This document shows positions 24,992 through 36,900 of a stretch of DNA of 64,000 nucleotides, piece by piece (position 1 is the first letter of the stretch; each line of letters starts with the position of its first letter). Both the position numbers and the translations under genes were made by a program. The DNA is from Drechslerella dactyloides (taxonomy: Eukaryota; Ascomycota; Orbiliomycetes; Orbiliales; Orbiliaceae): NCBI GenBank assembly GCA_020064725.1, contig JAGTWJ010000006.1, forward strand, positions 186,001-250,000, given 5' to 3'. Below the pieces are notes generated by a model. It did not search any database. It was not told the origin of the DNA and saw only the letters and a list, made by a program, of their open reading frames with translations.

Positions 24992-27544
24992 CGCACAACG
25001 CCGACTTTGAGCTCGGGCCACTTTGAACTTTCATACCTTTGTGTACGAGAGTCCTGATGATGATCTCTGGATAGGGCTGAATTGGCTGGTCTGTTCGCCC
25101 TAGCCCTATGACTTAGAGAGCCCTTGCAGGGCATTATTGACACGGAGAGACTTGTTTGCTGGAAACAATGGATTCAACGACACAGCGTGTATCGAGGATG
25201 CGGCGTTCTTGGATAGATATCACTCCAGCGCGTATTCATTTAGAGATATCAACGAAGTTGAACAGGAGGCATTTGGTGTCAACTTCAGACATAGTGGTCT
25301 TATACATCATGTTCCCATTGCTTTGAAATCGGCGCCCACCAATTTGCCTCCGGCTCCTAGCAACCTTTTATATGTATATACTACCAAAAATTTGCGATAG
25401 CCACTAATATAGTATGAAGATCTCGCCTCACATATCCAAAGGTCGTCGGATGCCCAGCGCAGTTACTGCCGGCTTGACTTACAAATCCTGGTTTAAACCT
25501 TGCGACCGTTACTAGCACGACTTCGTACGACCAAGTCATTTAGCACGATCCATCTGTCCGATTTGACATTATATATATATATAATCCAGATTTCGACCTA
25601 TTTAATTTAATAATATTGACAACTCCTTTACCTTCAAAATCGGCTGGTCGAGCTGGTGACTTGACGCATGTGTTGAGCTTGATGTTTTGCTCGTGCTATT
25701 CGATCGGGTTTCTCCGTGCGCAGGCAGCTCCAAGATATTTTGATACAAATATATAGTATATAGCCTTAGCCCGTTCAAGAGGAACATTTACTCTATTGCC
25801 CTGCTGCTGACATTGAACAATGCGATAGTCCTAAGCGGAACTCAATCGCTGAACTCGGGATCAACGCGGACATCCATCAAGCCTTCTAACACCCGTTCGG
25901 CTTCAAACATGCAACGCACTACGCTAGCTACGATATTCAAAGATTTGGATGGATGTACTACTATGTAGGACGTCGTGCTGGCCGTAATCAATGACGCTTG
26001 TCTATGTAAAAGTGATGGCAAGGTATGTTCTCCCTCAAACTTTAATGGGATTTTCAATTTGCGATCTCTTCCCTCCTCTCCAAGGTTAGCCTGGTCCCTT
26101 AATTTGCCCCGCATGTCCCTGGGCGCTGTTCGAGCTCGTGGCGGACCTTTGATAATCGCATCTGGGAGGCCTGCATTAATCAGCCCGCACACGCGCGATA
26201 CCTCGAGCTGGACATTGAATTGTGGAGATTAAAGTGTTGCGTTCCGCAAAGGGAAGGCGCCCGAGATGAAACTGTTCGCGAACTTGTCCGTTTTCTTTTT
26301 CTTTGATAAATTTGTTTGTAATCGGTTCCGGAAACGATCTAGTAAAAAGATTTATTACCCCTGTCCTATAAAGCCTTTCCGGTAAACAGGGCTAGCCTCG
26401 GTTGTGCATTTAGATACTCAAACGGTTGCCCAATATTTTACTAGATTCTCCGACCTTCAATCTTCTTATTGCTGGGCGTGAAGGGATTTCCCACTGCCTT
26501 CGAGGGTATCTGATCTGAGAACGGCTAAAAAGTTGGAGATTGGTAGGTAGCCGTTTAACTGGCCTCTGAATTAGTCCTGGTCCAATCCGGTATTCTGACG
26601 AGGGCGATAATCTTCGCCCCCCTATCAAATGGTATCGTGATGGTTCTACACTAATTTGATAGCCATCGTGCGTGCATATTGGTGGAGTGTCGAACTCGGA
26701 GTGATATTTTTGTGTTGGAGAAGTTTTTGGTCTCGGGCATAACACAAGCTTGGAATACAGCATTTTTCCTTGTGTTTTAGAAACACGTCTAGCCCCGTAT
26801 GGTAGCGTCCACCATTATAATTAGCTGCTCGTAGGTTGCAATTCGGAAAATCGGGGGGGCAATATTGCAGACCATTCCATGCTTCATCTGTTATCGTACT
26901 CAGAAAAGCCCCCGCAATCAAAACAAAATTTCTTAATCTAGACATGCGCATGCAGGCTACTGGGGCTTGTAGAACTCAACTTGCGACAGCAGGTAAAGCG
27001 CCCCGTGGACCTAAAGAGTTTTATTATGTTTTTGCTTCTAGTCGCTTGGCCGGGATGGCTGTACAGATTTGATCTCGATTAATTGATCCATATACCTTGT
27101 CAATCCGGGCACTTCAGGCGCTTATGTATAATCCAGATCCCCCAGGCAAGCCGGAGTTTACCTCCAGTCAGAGTTAGTGTTCCTACGTTTTTTACTCCGA
27201 CAATGCTCTCCCATGTCACTCATTAGAATCTTCTGGGCTGAGCTGTTCTGTTATCCTCATTGTATTATATCGGCACATTTTACCTTTGTTCCACAAAACC
27301 CTTTGGCATCGCAGCCAGATTATTGAACACTGGTTCTGAATTGGCAGTCACTCGTTTAACCTTTTTTTGTCATTCGCATCCTCTAATCCGAAATATTTGA
27401 GTTTTACTTTGCGCTTCATCATTATCATTGTTTGTTTCTCTATAAGTGAGCTGCAGTACGAGGGTGTATTGCAATAACGATAGTTTAGGATTCGACGTTA
27501 TACGCAACATCGCGATATCGGCTTGATATTACAACTAGTCCGAA
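24992..27544. other. Intergenic between GH16 and GT2 genes
   Basis: No confident gene. There is an AT dinucleotide run near 25568-25582. Open frames at 25137-25400 (plus) and 25842-26192 (minus) show no recognisable domain. A candidate small secreted protein on the minus strand (26646-26945) is listed separately. The last ~300 bp are pyrimidine-rich, as is common just upstream of fungal starts. Confidence 0.5.
26646..26945 (-). CDS. Candidate small secreted cysteine protein (weak)
   Basis: A 99-codon frame begins MSRLRNFVLIAGAFLSTITD, which looks like an N-terminal signal sequence. The next ~50 residues contain several cysteines (YCPPDFPNC, EKCCIPSLC). The second half loses this character, so a splice or frame change may follow. 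No family was recognised. It could equally be a chance open frame or a decayed gene. Confidence 0.3.
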   Translation of the reverse strand: MSRLRNFVLIAGAFLSTITDEAWNGLQYCPPDFPNCNLRAANYNGGRYHTGLDVFLKHKEKCCIPSLCYARDQKLLQHKNITPSSTLHQYARTMAIKLV

Positions 27545-30500
27545 ATGTCGTCAGTATCATCAGAACCAACGTATGAGCCTGCTCGATCGAAGAGCCCGAC
27601 GATACCAATCCCTATGAGCTCGATGCCTTCGCCAGGGCTTGCGGGCTCCTTGCGAACTCCAAGCAGACCGTCGTCTCGAAATTTTTATCACAACAAAAAC
27701 TCTTCTAGATTGTCGGTAACATCCTACACCTCGCTGAGATCGGCTAATTCCGCGGCTCTCTCATTAAGGGAGCAGATCGCGTGGGACACAATATCGAAGC
27801 ACGAGGCTCAAGCGGACTGTCCAGGGCCTCAAAATGCGATGATCACTGGAGACCGTAGTGCTCCTTCGCCAGTTCCTCCAATGGATACACTGTCAGTCAA
27901 CGATGCTGCTTCTGCATCATTCAGTGATATCTCGACGGGACCTGAGTCTGAAAAGGCGATGAGTTCTTTTCTGGTATGTCTACAAAAGTGCGGAAATATA
28001 CAAGAGCCTGAGTTGAATACAATAAACGATCTAACAAATATCTGGCACTTTTAGATGTCTCAATATCTTTTCCAACGACTACAACGAAAAGGGTTGATTC
28101 CGAATAGTCGAAGCTTGCACAGCTATTCTACATGTGGTCTTCTCGTTCGACGTGCGGCAGGGAGTTATATAGCGCAGCCCATGAGCGTATCACCGTCTCT
28201 CTTAAATGCAGTCGCAAATATGGACGTTTTTGTCGCCTTCACGATGAAATCTTATATCACGGAACCGATTTTCAAAGCACTGCGACCAGATCAAAAAGAA
28301 CTTGAGCTAAAAAAGGGCGGCGATAAATACCAAGTTGTTGACAGCTTCGAAGAGATAGCTCAGGCATCCCCGACTGATATTAGCAGGTTCCAGTATGTGT
28401 GCTTTGTAAGAGAGGAGCGCGTGGTGCTCCTTTGGCATGACTCCATCAAGGACATTATCAGTCATGCTACTAAAGTCGAAGAGCTATTCCTAAGTCAGAT
28501 ATTGAACATTGATATCACATCGCCATTCTCGGATACTCCCGCTCCTATGAAGAAGATTTTCAATACATTATACGAAGCTCCAGAGTTAACGATACAAAAG
28601 ATGGCCAATGCGAAGTCTCAGCAAGACGAAAAAGAAGAACGAAGGCCTGATACGAGCGCGAAAGGAAAGGGGACAGAACCTTCCATATCCGACATGGAAA
28701 AAGGTGTCTTTAATTCCGAATCGCTCTCGCGGCCATGCTTTTCTTACACCTCTATATACTCTGGAATCGCGATGGCCTCTATCGCAGTGCTAGTTCTGGG
28801 CCAACTTGTTCGCATTCTGGTGGTGGAGGTTCTCGCCGATGGTTATTACGTCCGGCTGGCACTTATAGCAGCTGTGCCAGTTTTGCTTCCCTTGACCTGG
28901 GTATGTGAGAAACCCAACTAATCTCTCTGATGCTACTCGATATGTCCACCCCGCATAAGGTCCAAGCTCGTGCATGTGGTCAAGCGAGCATTGATCTACG
29001 AGATACTGGATGGCTGTCACAGAACTCTCACTAACACTCATCTGGAACTTTAGTTCTTTGCCGATGCTTTTATTCTGTATCTTGCGCAGATCCTAGGCCC
29101 AGTCGGCAGCTTGCGCTACAACAGCAGACATTACTCCGCTAAACCGCCAAACGTTCGACAAGCTATTGGCATGGGATTCAAACCACCTCATATAACTATA
29201 CAAATGCCTGTCTACAAGGAATCGCTCAACGTTGTTATCAAGCCAACCGTGGATTCATTAAAACAGGCCATATCGCAGTATGAGCTCCAAGGCGGAACAG
29301 CGAGTATTTTTGTCAACGACGACGGTATCCAGACAATCCCAGTCGAAGACGCCCGAAAACGTATCGATTTTTATCGAAATAATAATATTGGCTGGGTTGC
29401 GCGCCCACGTAATGGCCACCAAGGCTTTGCCCGCGCCGGCAAGTTCAAAAAGGCGTCGAATATGAACTTTGGGTTGCATCTGTCTGTGGCTACCGAGCAA
29501 AAGCTCATTGATCTGGTCAAGGAGAAGCATGGGAAGGATGCTGTGCTGAACGGGCACGAGGAGCAGGATTTATACTCCCGGGCGATGCAAAGTGCAACAA
29601 AAGAGAATGGTTGGGCTTGGGCAGGAGGCAACATTCGAATCGGTGAACTCATCTTGGTTGTCGACTCCGATACCCGGGTCCCGAAAAACTGCCTCATGTA
29701 CGGCGCGGCCGAAATGTATTTGAGCCCAGAGGTTGCAATCCTGCAACATGCGTCAGGCGCGATGAACATCACGAAGACATTCTTCGAGAATGGAATGGCA
29801 TATCTCACAGAGATGATTTGCTACGGGATCCGGTTTTGCTGCGGAAACGGAGAGCCCGCTCCGTTCGTTGGCCACAACGCATTCATTCGATGGCAAGCGC
29901 TCCAGAACGTTGTTTTCAAAGACCACGATGGAGTAGAAAAATGGTGGAGCGAGTCTCACGTTTCAGAAGACTTTGATCTTTCGTTCAGATTACAAGCTAC
30001 CGGTGGTATCACAAGATTGGCAGCCTACCATTTGGGAGAGGATGCATTCTTAGAAGGTGTCTCACTAGCGGTCTATGATGAGCTATCTCGGTGGCGGAAA
30101 TACGCATACGGTTCGACTGAGCTGATGCTCAACCCTTTAATCTACTGGTTTACCAGAGGCCCAATAACCCACGGATACCGACAGTATCTCTCAAGTCGCT
30201 ATGTTCCGGCCTCATCGAAATTTCATATCACGGCTTATTTATTTTCATATCACGCCATGGCCTCATCATTACCTCTGACAATTCTCAACTACATTCTTGT
30301 TGGGTGGTTTAAGGGCAATTTTGACCAGTTTTTTATTCAATCGTGGCAAACTTTGATGGCTACCGTATTCGTCTTCAACATAGTTGTAAGTTCCGATTTT
30401 AACTATGTTGACTCTATTTGTCGTGGGCTAGACGCCGACTCGTCTGCCATGAAAATTGATAGCTCGTTGCGTGCGCAATACTAAGGGCAAAAGCTAACGG

Positions 30501-31010
30501 AATTTACAATCGTAGGGAAATATCGCACTGGCCTTACTCAGATATCGCCTCAGCGAAAAAACTTTCTTTCGCTCATTACTCGAAAACCTTCGATGGGCGC
30601 CTTTCATGGTCATATTTTTCGGAGGCCTTTCGTATCATTTGAATACGATTATTTTTAGTTATTTGTTCTCGATCCCAGTACAAGATTGGACTGGAACTAA
30701 GAAAGAAGCCGAGAATTCTAATTTCTTCCGGGAGACATCCAAGATAGTACAGTCTTTCAAATGGATGTACTTGGTTATGTTTTCGCTTGCGGCGGGCATG
30801 ATTTATCTTGGGATTGCGGCACCCCGCGGCTGGACTGTCAGAGATTATACTGCTATCAGTCCGCTTGCCTACAACGTTGTCTGCCACTGCATTCTACCTG
30901 TAAGTCTATACCTCGCATTTTCAGGCATATTTATTCTGCAGCTCCGAGCTAACTATATCTGCCCAATCCAGCTCGCCCTTAATCCGGATCTCACAAAGGT
31001 TCATTTCTGA
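27545..31010 (+). CDS. GT2 family glycosyltransferase, chitin-synthase-like, 5 exons, 1009 aa
   Basis: Exons are 27545-27973, 28055-28900, 29054-30385, 30516-30899 and 30972-31010; introns are 81, 153, 130 and 72 bp, all in phase 0. The N-terminus (~1-140) is Ser/Pro-rich and disordered. Two or three membrane helices lie near residues 380-445. The catalytic domain starts PHITIQMPVYKES, with a nucleotide-sugar-binding DD in VNDDG. It then carries the DxD motif VVDSDTRVP (~629), the acceptor/base motif SEDFDLSFR and an LSRWRKYAYG segment equivalent to Q/RxxRW of processive GT2 enzymes. Several C-terminal helices follow, ending LALNPDLTKVHF. This architecture fits a membrane-embedded processive synthase of a cell-wall or capsule polysaccharide; the product cannot be read from sequence. 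The last exon is only 13 codons but matches the expected family ending. Confidence 0.88.
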
Positions 31011-31188
31011 TTGATGGAAAGCTTTACGTATTTTTTATTTTTTTTATTTTTTGGGCGTTGGGCATCATATCTGCAGGTTATGGCAGGAAGCATCAGTTAG
31101 TGACATATATATTGTGTAATTATATTCGTACATATTTGCAAAAGCAACACTCATTTATTTTTGCTTACAATAAAAACCTTTGGACGCA

Positions 31189-31225
31189 TTGTCTCATCAA
31201 CCAAACTGCGACGATGAAGTCGGAT
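31189..31225. mobile_element. Solitary TTGTCTCG-family end fragment
   Basis: TTGTCTCATCAACCAAACTG followed by CGACGATGAAGT resembles the left end of the 12955 element (TTGTCTCGTAAACCAAAGTG, then CGACGGCGAAGT). No matching right end or target duplication was found nearby, so it is called a fragment. Confidence 0.5.
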
Positions 31226-33222
31226 ATATATAACAGTTCGCACATTTTGTGACTTTGATTCAGCCCTTGTCCAGTGGCGACACAGCTTATTTTATCTTGT
31301 TCGTTTACATGGCGAAACTTGTGTCAAATGTGACGTATGCGAAATGCAAGGCTAGTTGGCTCAGAGCTCCGCTGGATTTTTCAAAATTTGGATTCTATTC
31401 TATATGACTATGTCCAACATCTATACAGTAAAGACTTCCGGTTTATCTGGAATTTATCTATCGGGTGTTACGGATCTAGTTGTAATAATTTCCCGTTGGC
31501 GGTTTTATCTTGCGGAGCCATCCTACCGTCCTTTAGCTTGTAGAGGACGCAGAGTATGTACTACTACTAAGCATAAGCGACGCAATTGAATTTAGCTATC
31601 GGGAGAAATATCTGAGACCGCCGCTTAAGTGCTTCATGGATATCGTCAAGTAACTTAAGAATAAGCAATCTGAGTCTCGGGCTTCACATGCGCGTAATCA
31701 CGAACCAACTTCTAGGGTGTTAAGCGACGATCCATGCGCGCTAGCTAAACTAATGACCTTGTCCATTCGTCATTGCTGTTGGGACGGGTAACTGCGATAA
31801 AGCCCTAGTTAGCAGCTTCGATCAAAATTTTTCGACCCCTTGGTAAGAGCCAAGCCATAAATACTGTTGGTTGAATCTGAGGCTCCTGTAGTTTTCGTCA
31901 TTTCGCTACACGTAAGTCTGGTTTTTGGCTCGCAGTTTTGGCACTATCGAGCGGCCACTCTCATTTTAGCGTGTACATCTTACAGTTGTACTGACTGATA
32001 TTATAATATACAATTAACGATGGCTCGCACTTCGCATGCGTGTGTCAGTGGGCTGGGAATGTTCTTTCGGGCTTCGAGGGCAGTCTCCAGTTGACCTACC
32101 CTCTGCCGCGCCCCTTTTGGCATGCAAATACGTTAGCCTCCGCAATATCGCAAAACTCCTAACGAGTATTTGCCTTACACCCAAAGGCGGTGCGATTTGA
32201 AAAGTGCAGCTGAATGCTCCAATGTAACCTGTCTGCTTGTGTATCTATGCACTGGGATGGCACGACCGTGGGAAATCCACATTCTGCATACGTCACAGGG
32301 GTTAACATTATTGTTGCGAGACCAAAACCGGCAATATGCCGCATCGTTACGGTGGAGTTCGTGCCGTAGCTCTCCACGCTTTTGGTGTAGGCGGCGCGAT
32401 AGTACTTACTTAGGTACTTACTTACTGAGTATAATCCGGTTGCTTAAGGGGACGCTGATTTCGAGATTTCTGGGTTCTCTAGCCGACAGGTCTGATTTGG
32501 ATTCATGTCAGAATCTAGAACCGGTGCTGGTTGTCTCGGTTATCCGGAGTTGTGATGCATATTCGTGTAGTGGTTTGCTAGGTATCGATACATCCGTGAA
32601 AATAGCCACGGCCTAAACAACTATCAACATTTATCCCCGAACTATCGGCGAGAACATCGAATCGCTCGGCAAATTCCGTCAAGTGCGAGTATAGTTGGCT
32701 TCAAGTCCTTGACCTCCAGGCTTAAAGCTTGTAGTAAGACTCCATTGCGAGACACTCCTCAGTTTGTGCTTCAGTATGTATAGTGGTGCGTGTGTGAATC
32801 CACGTATGCCCATAGTAATGGATCTACTATAACATTTGGTATCAGACCGATATCACGATGGCTAGATATATAAGGCCTACGGGGAAGTGACGCAGCAATG
32901 GTGATATCACCGTTTTCTGTCGTAAGGATTTCTTCTAAGAACAAATCTGGGCAGAGCCCGCTGCGTCAATCATATGCGGCGCATGCGTTGTTTTATGAAT
33001 GGAGGTTCTTGGGCGATGGCCTTGGGGCCAGCTGCTAGAGGGTAGGGCAGAGATTTGAACGCTGTCTGGTTCCACAAGTTGAGCTCCTGTCTGCTTTGTT
33101 GGATGGTAGTAAAAGAGCGCTACTGTATATAGTTAGTATACTACCAAAACAATACAGCACAACACATGTGTGTTGAAAAATATAACTTGAAGTTGTATTT
33201 GGAATGCGGATTTGGAACATCG

Positions 33223-33281
33223 TGGTCTCGTAAACCAAACCCTTCCTTGCTACTTTGCGTTGGTTTGGCGCTGCGAGACCA
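33223..33281. mobile_element. 59-bp inverted-repeat mini-element with near-perfect 8-bp target duplication
   Basis: The element starts TGGTCTCGTAAACCAAACCC and ends GGTTTGGCGCTGCGAGACCA. The tips TGGTCTCG/CGAGACCA are perfect inverses, and CCAAACC/GGTTTGG recurs slightly further in. Flanks are GAACATCG (33215-33222) and GAACATCA (33282-33289), a 7/8 direct repeat. Size and structure match the 12955 element. Confidence 0.68.
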
Positions 33282-33439
33282 GAACATCACAACTTTGGAA
33301 TACTGTGGCTTCGGAAATCTGCGATACATGTTGCATTGTGCAGTAGCAAAATGCAACACGCACCAACCAACCAACGACCATCGCACCACATCACAACTTC
33401 CCACGCTTATATTTCAGCCCCTAAGACGATTTACAAGAT

Positions 33440-33540
33440 AAGAATAACCTTATTAGAATCAGACAGCTAACTTTAAAATACTTATCTATCTTAAAACTTC
33501 GAACTATCGAGGCTGTTGCATAGTGAAGGGGTTAATAAAA
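33440..33540 (+). repeat. Dispersed repeat fragment (CCTTATTAGAATCAG family)
   Basis: CCTTATTAGAATCAGACAGC at 33448 resembles CTTATATTAGAATCAGACAG at about 49016. It is matched in inverse orientation by CTGATTCTAATAAGG at 48367. Weaker similarity continues for ~60 bp towards a GGCTGTTGCATAG segment. Probably a transposon end or foldback fragment. Confidence 0.5.
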
Positions 33541-33968
33541 CTTGGAAGAATCATTATTTGTTAATATAATAATATCTACAGTAAAGATATATTATGCCTA
33601 TTTTTTATCATTATAAAATAGCTACAGATAAAGGGCTTATTATTGTATTGTCTGTTATTTGGCTCCAATTAGAATAACTAGCAAAAGACTATTTTAGTCT
33701 GTTGAATTGCAATAACAGCTAGGCCTTTGTCTCGCAAGCCAGACAACTTTTTTTGGCTGCAAATATATTAAGTAGGAACTGAATCTACATACTACTGTTA
33801 TTACCAGCTCATGTTGTATTTCGGACCCTAATAGGATGGATTAAAGTCCACGTGGAAACTACTTGAACGAAAAAATAGCGTTGTATCACCTGATATAGAT
33901 GTATCTTCCGAAATGCTCAGACGGTGCAAGAAACCACCAATTTCACAGCCGAGCATAATGGATCGGAA

Positions 33969-33993
33969 CTACAATACAATACAATACAATGTA
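33969..33993. repeat. (AATAC)n microsatellite
   Basis: A short run of the pentamer ACAAT/AATAC, repeated four to five times, in AT-rich sequence without genes. Confidence 0.8.
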
Positions 33994-36900
33994 TCATGAA
34001 TGCATGTATATAGGATTATATGGCTCTTCATAGCTGAGTCAAGTGAAGTAAATACATACCACTAGGGTTTTGAGTTGCAATTGCCTTCTCATGTACTCTG
34101 GATTTACCGCTGCCGACGGTGCGGAGGCTTCCTCGCACGTTCCTAGCACTTAGCCTGAGCCGACTTCGATCCGCCCAATCATGCCACCATACTAATTATT
34201 CGATCCGTTGCCGAGGACACCATAATCTAATCTTAGCGTTTAGAATACATAATGGGCTTGTGAAGCAAGTTGGTAAAGCCAATCCTCCAGAGAAAAGGTA
34301 CCAAGGCTCGAGTCGATGTATGGACGGCCTAGGCAAAGGACAAGTTGAAGTACTCCTTTGTGAGGTTTAGCACATCGCAAAAGGTTTATGGATTTACTAC
34401 GCTTTATTAGAGATGACGGTTGGCGCTAGACTCAATTCGTATACAGCATTCTGGGCTGTTGGGCCTTTGGTGGTACTGAGACTTCTACCAGCAACAGAGA
34501 GAATTCCATCCCTTCTCCACATTTAGCAACAAAAGAAAGATGTGCATGTACCTAGTAAAATTAAACATATAGCTGTTTCAACCGCAGAATATTTGCATGC
34601 GTTGCAAACACATCAAGATTGTACTTTAGATATTCCATCTTGGATGACCTGGCAGTTGTATCAATCTTCATATTAGTATTTTTCGGTCACAACACACCTA
34701 TTGAAACCACGCCTCAAGCTGTATTCCTTCGAAGCCAGCTCGATGACTCGAAATAATCTCAAATTGATTTCAATTGATTTACCTTCGAAAGTCTAAATCT
34801 GCTATTAACGATCCATTCGAATTGTCCTCTTGCTGGCATTTCGACAGATATCAGGGCTTGAACTTATTAAATGAAAGCCAGCTATCAAGTTCCCCGGTGT
34901 CCAACAAGTTCAAAAATCAAGTATTCCATCAAATGTCCACTCACAGCTCTATCAAGGCTTTCCTTTAAAATCTGGAATTATCTATATCGTAAAATATATT
35001 CGCGATCATATATCGAAACTCCATCTGCACTTTTAGAACATTCATTTGGAACGAGGGTATAATTTGTCATAATGAACGGATCACTTGTGTTATTATATGC
35101 CACGCCTATGACATTATATCCAGTAAGGATGCTATACCAATACAATTGCCTTCCATAAACAACCTAAAGAACTTAGCTGTTTGTAGTCACTCGATATTTT
35201 CTACCAAATCGGTCAGAAGCAAAGGCTAATATATGGCTATGTTGGTTCCCCAGCCACCTCCTTAGCTACCAAGCTTATCAGCTAGCGGGCCGCTGCTAAT
35301 ATTCTGCAAGGATACCGATATTTGGCTCGACTCCATATAATTTGAAAACAGCTTCAAAACTGTACAATCGGGCCAATAGTGGTCCCACTTACGATCAGAC
35401 GGAATCGGTTCCCTAAAAGACATAACGCTGCAACAACAGTACAAGCGCAAAATTGTTGTCAATTGTTGTAAATTGGACCTCCGCTAAAAACAGGCAAGCG
35501 ATGCCGCCACAATGACTAGCTTGTGTATTCTGTATCTGAAAAACTTACGACTCAGGACGCATAAAACGCTATCGGCAATCGTTATAGTTCTACTGGATTC
35601 CAGGGGGAGATAGACTGCAACGACACTTCGAACCTGTGTCTTGGGGCCCACGTTTGCCTATAATCAGATATATCTTTCGTTGTACAATAAATGCGGAATA
35701 TCCGTCTCGGTATTCATAGCAACTAGTACTCAGGACAAGGAAAGCATTGGGAATACATAGGCAGTAGAGGCATCCACTCGATTATATGGAGCTGAAACGG
35801 TAAATCGATACCAGTAAGCTAGAGTTGTGGGTTAAGCGAACAGTGCCTGCAACTTTGCTCTAAGCTCTTGAACGTCTACTCAATGATAACAGCGGGGAAG
35901 CCTGGCCCCATTCTTGCTACGTGGATCTGTACCTCTGCCACAGGGTATACGGCTCGGCAGTCATCTCAATTTTCTAACTAGCCGTTCCCAGAGTGCTCCC
36001 GACATCTCTGGGTGGCGATTTGTTATTCTATACCAGCTACGTAGCTCTGGGCCATGCGACTAGAGTCTTTAGTACGGAGACCCCGACACTTTAATTCTTT
36101 AAAGGTACAAGGTACATACAGGGGCTACATCTTTTTGTTGTGATACGCTGCCAAGAGCTTCGTTACAACGTCTGGATTTTTGATAAAATTCTGGACACAA
36201 ATATAGCCCAGCGTTGTCATATAGTTTATGGCCATAGCGATGTTCACTCCCATTAGCGAGTTGAATATTGCCTGTGGTCGCAAAATTGAATATGTCTACA
36301 CATATTTCAATATCACGTGGGTCGTTCATATGCTCTAAGAAATTTAGTGGTCACGTCTGCGATGGAAGGCTCGAAGATAAGGACTGGAGTTTGCGTGTGT
36401 CTTATCGCTATACACACGAATGGGGATTCAGAGGACGGGATTGGAGAACAATGGACATTTCTTCTCAAACTGAGTGAGACAAACCTATTATTAGTGATTG
36501 AAGCTTACGTTATATCTAATAAACTGGTTAAATATAAAGCTGATTGACGGCAATGAATTTATGGAGAGATGGAGAGAACGAATTAAGCCCAGGCGACCTG
36601 AACGCACCGGGGTTATATACAACCTCACAGGCAGAAGGGTTATCCGCTCTTATTATAGAAAGACTGAGGTCCGTACATATTCCGAAAGCGCTGTAGCGGA
36701 TTACTCGTCAAATGGCATTCGAGGGGTTTAACAAACACTTGCGGAAGGGATCTCTATTGACCTATCCCCGAGCAGGTTACAGTTGCCATTTATACTTAGA
36801 GTGGTCGTAATTAATACGGATATTAGTTGTGACGTATATTCGGAGGATTATCTATAGAGTCCAGTATAATATATATCAAGATGATAGCTCCTATCCCGTT

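Noticed and set aside
33041..33110. tRNA-like stretch (GGGCAGAGATTTGAACGCTG) with a B-box-like GATTTGAAC
   Set aside because: No matching acceptor stem or anticodon arm could be folded around it.
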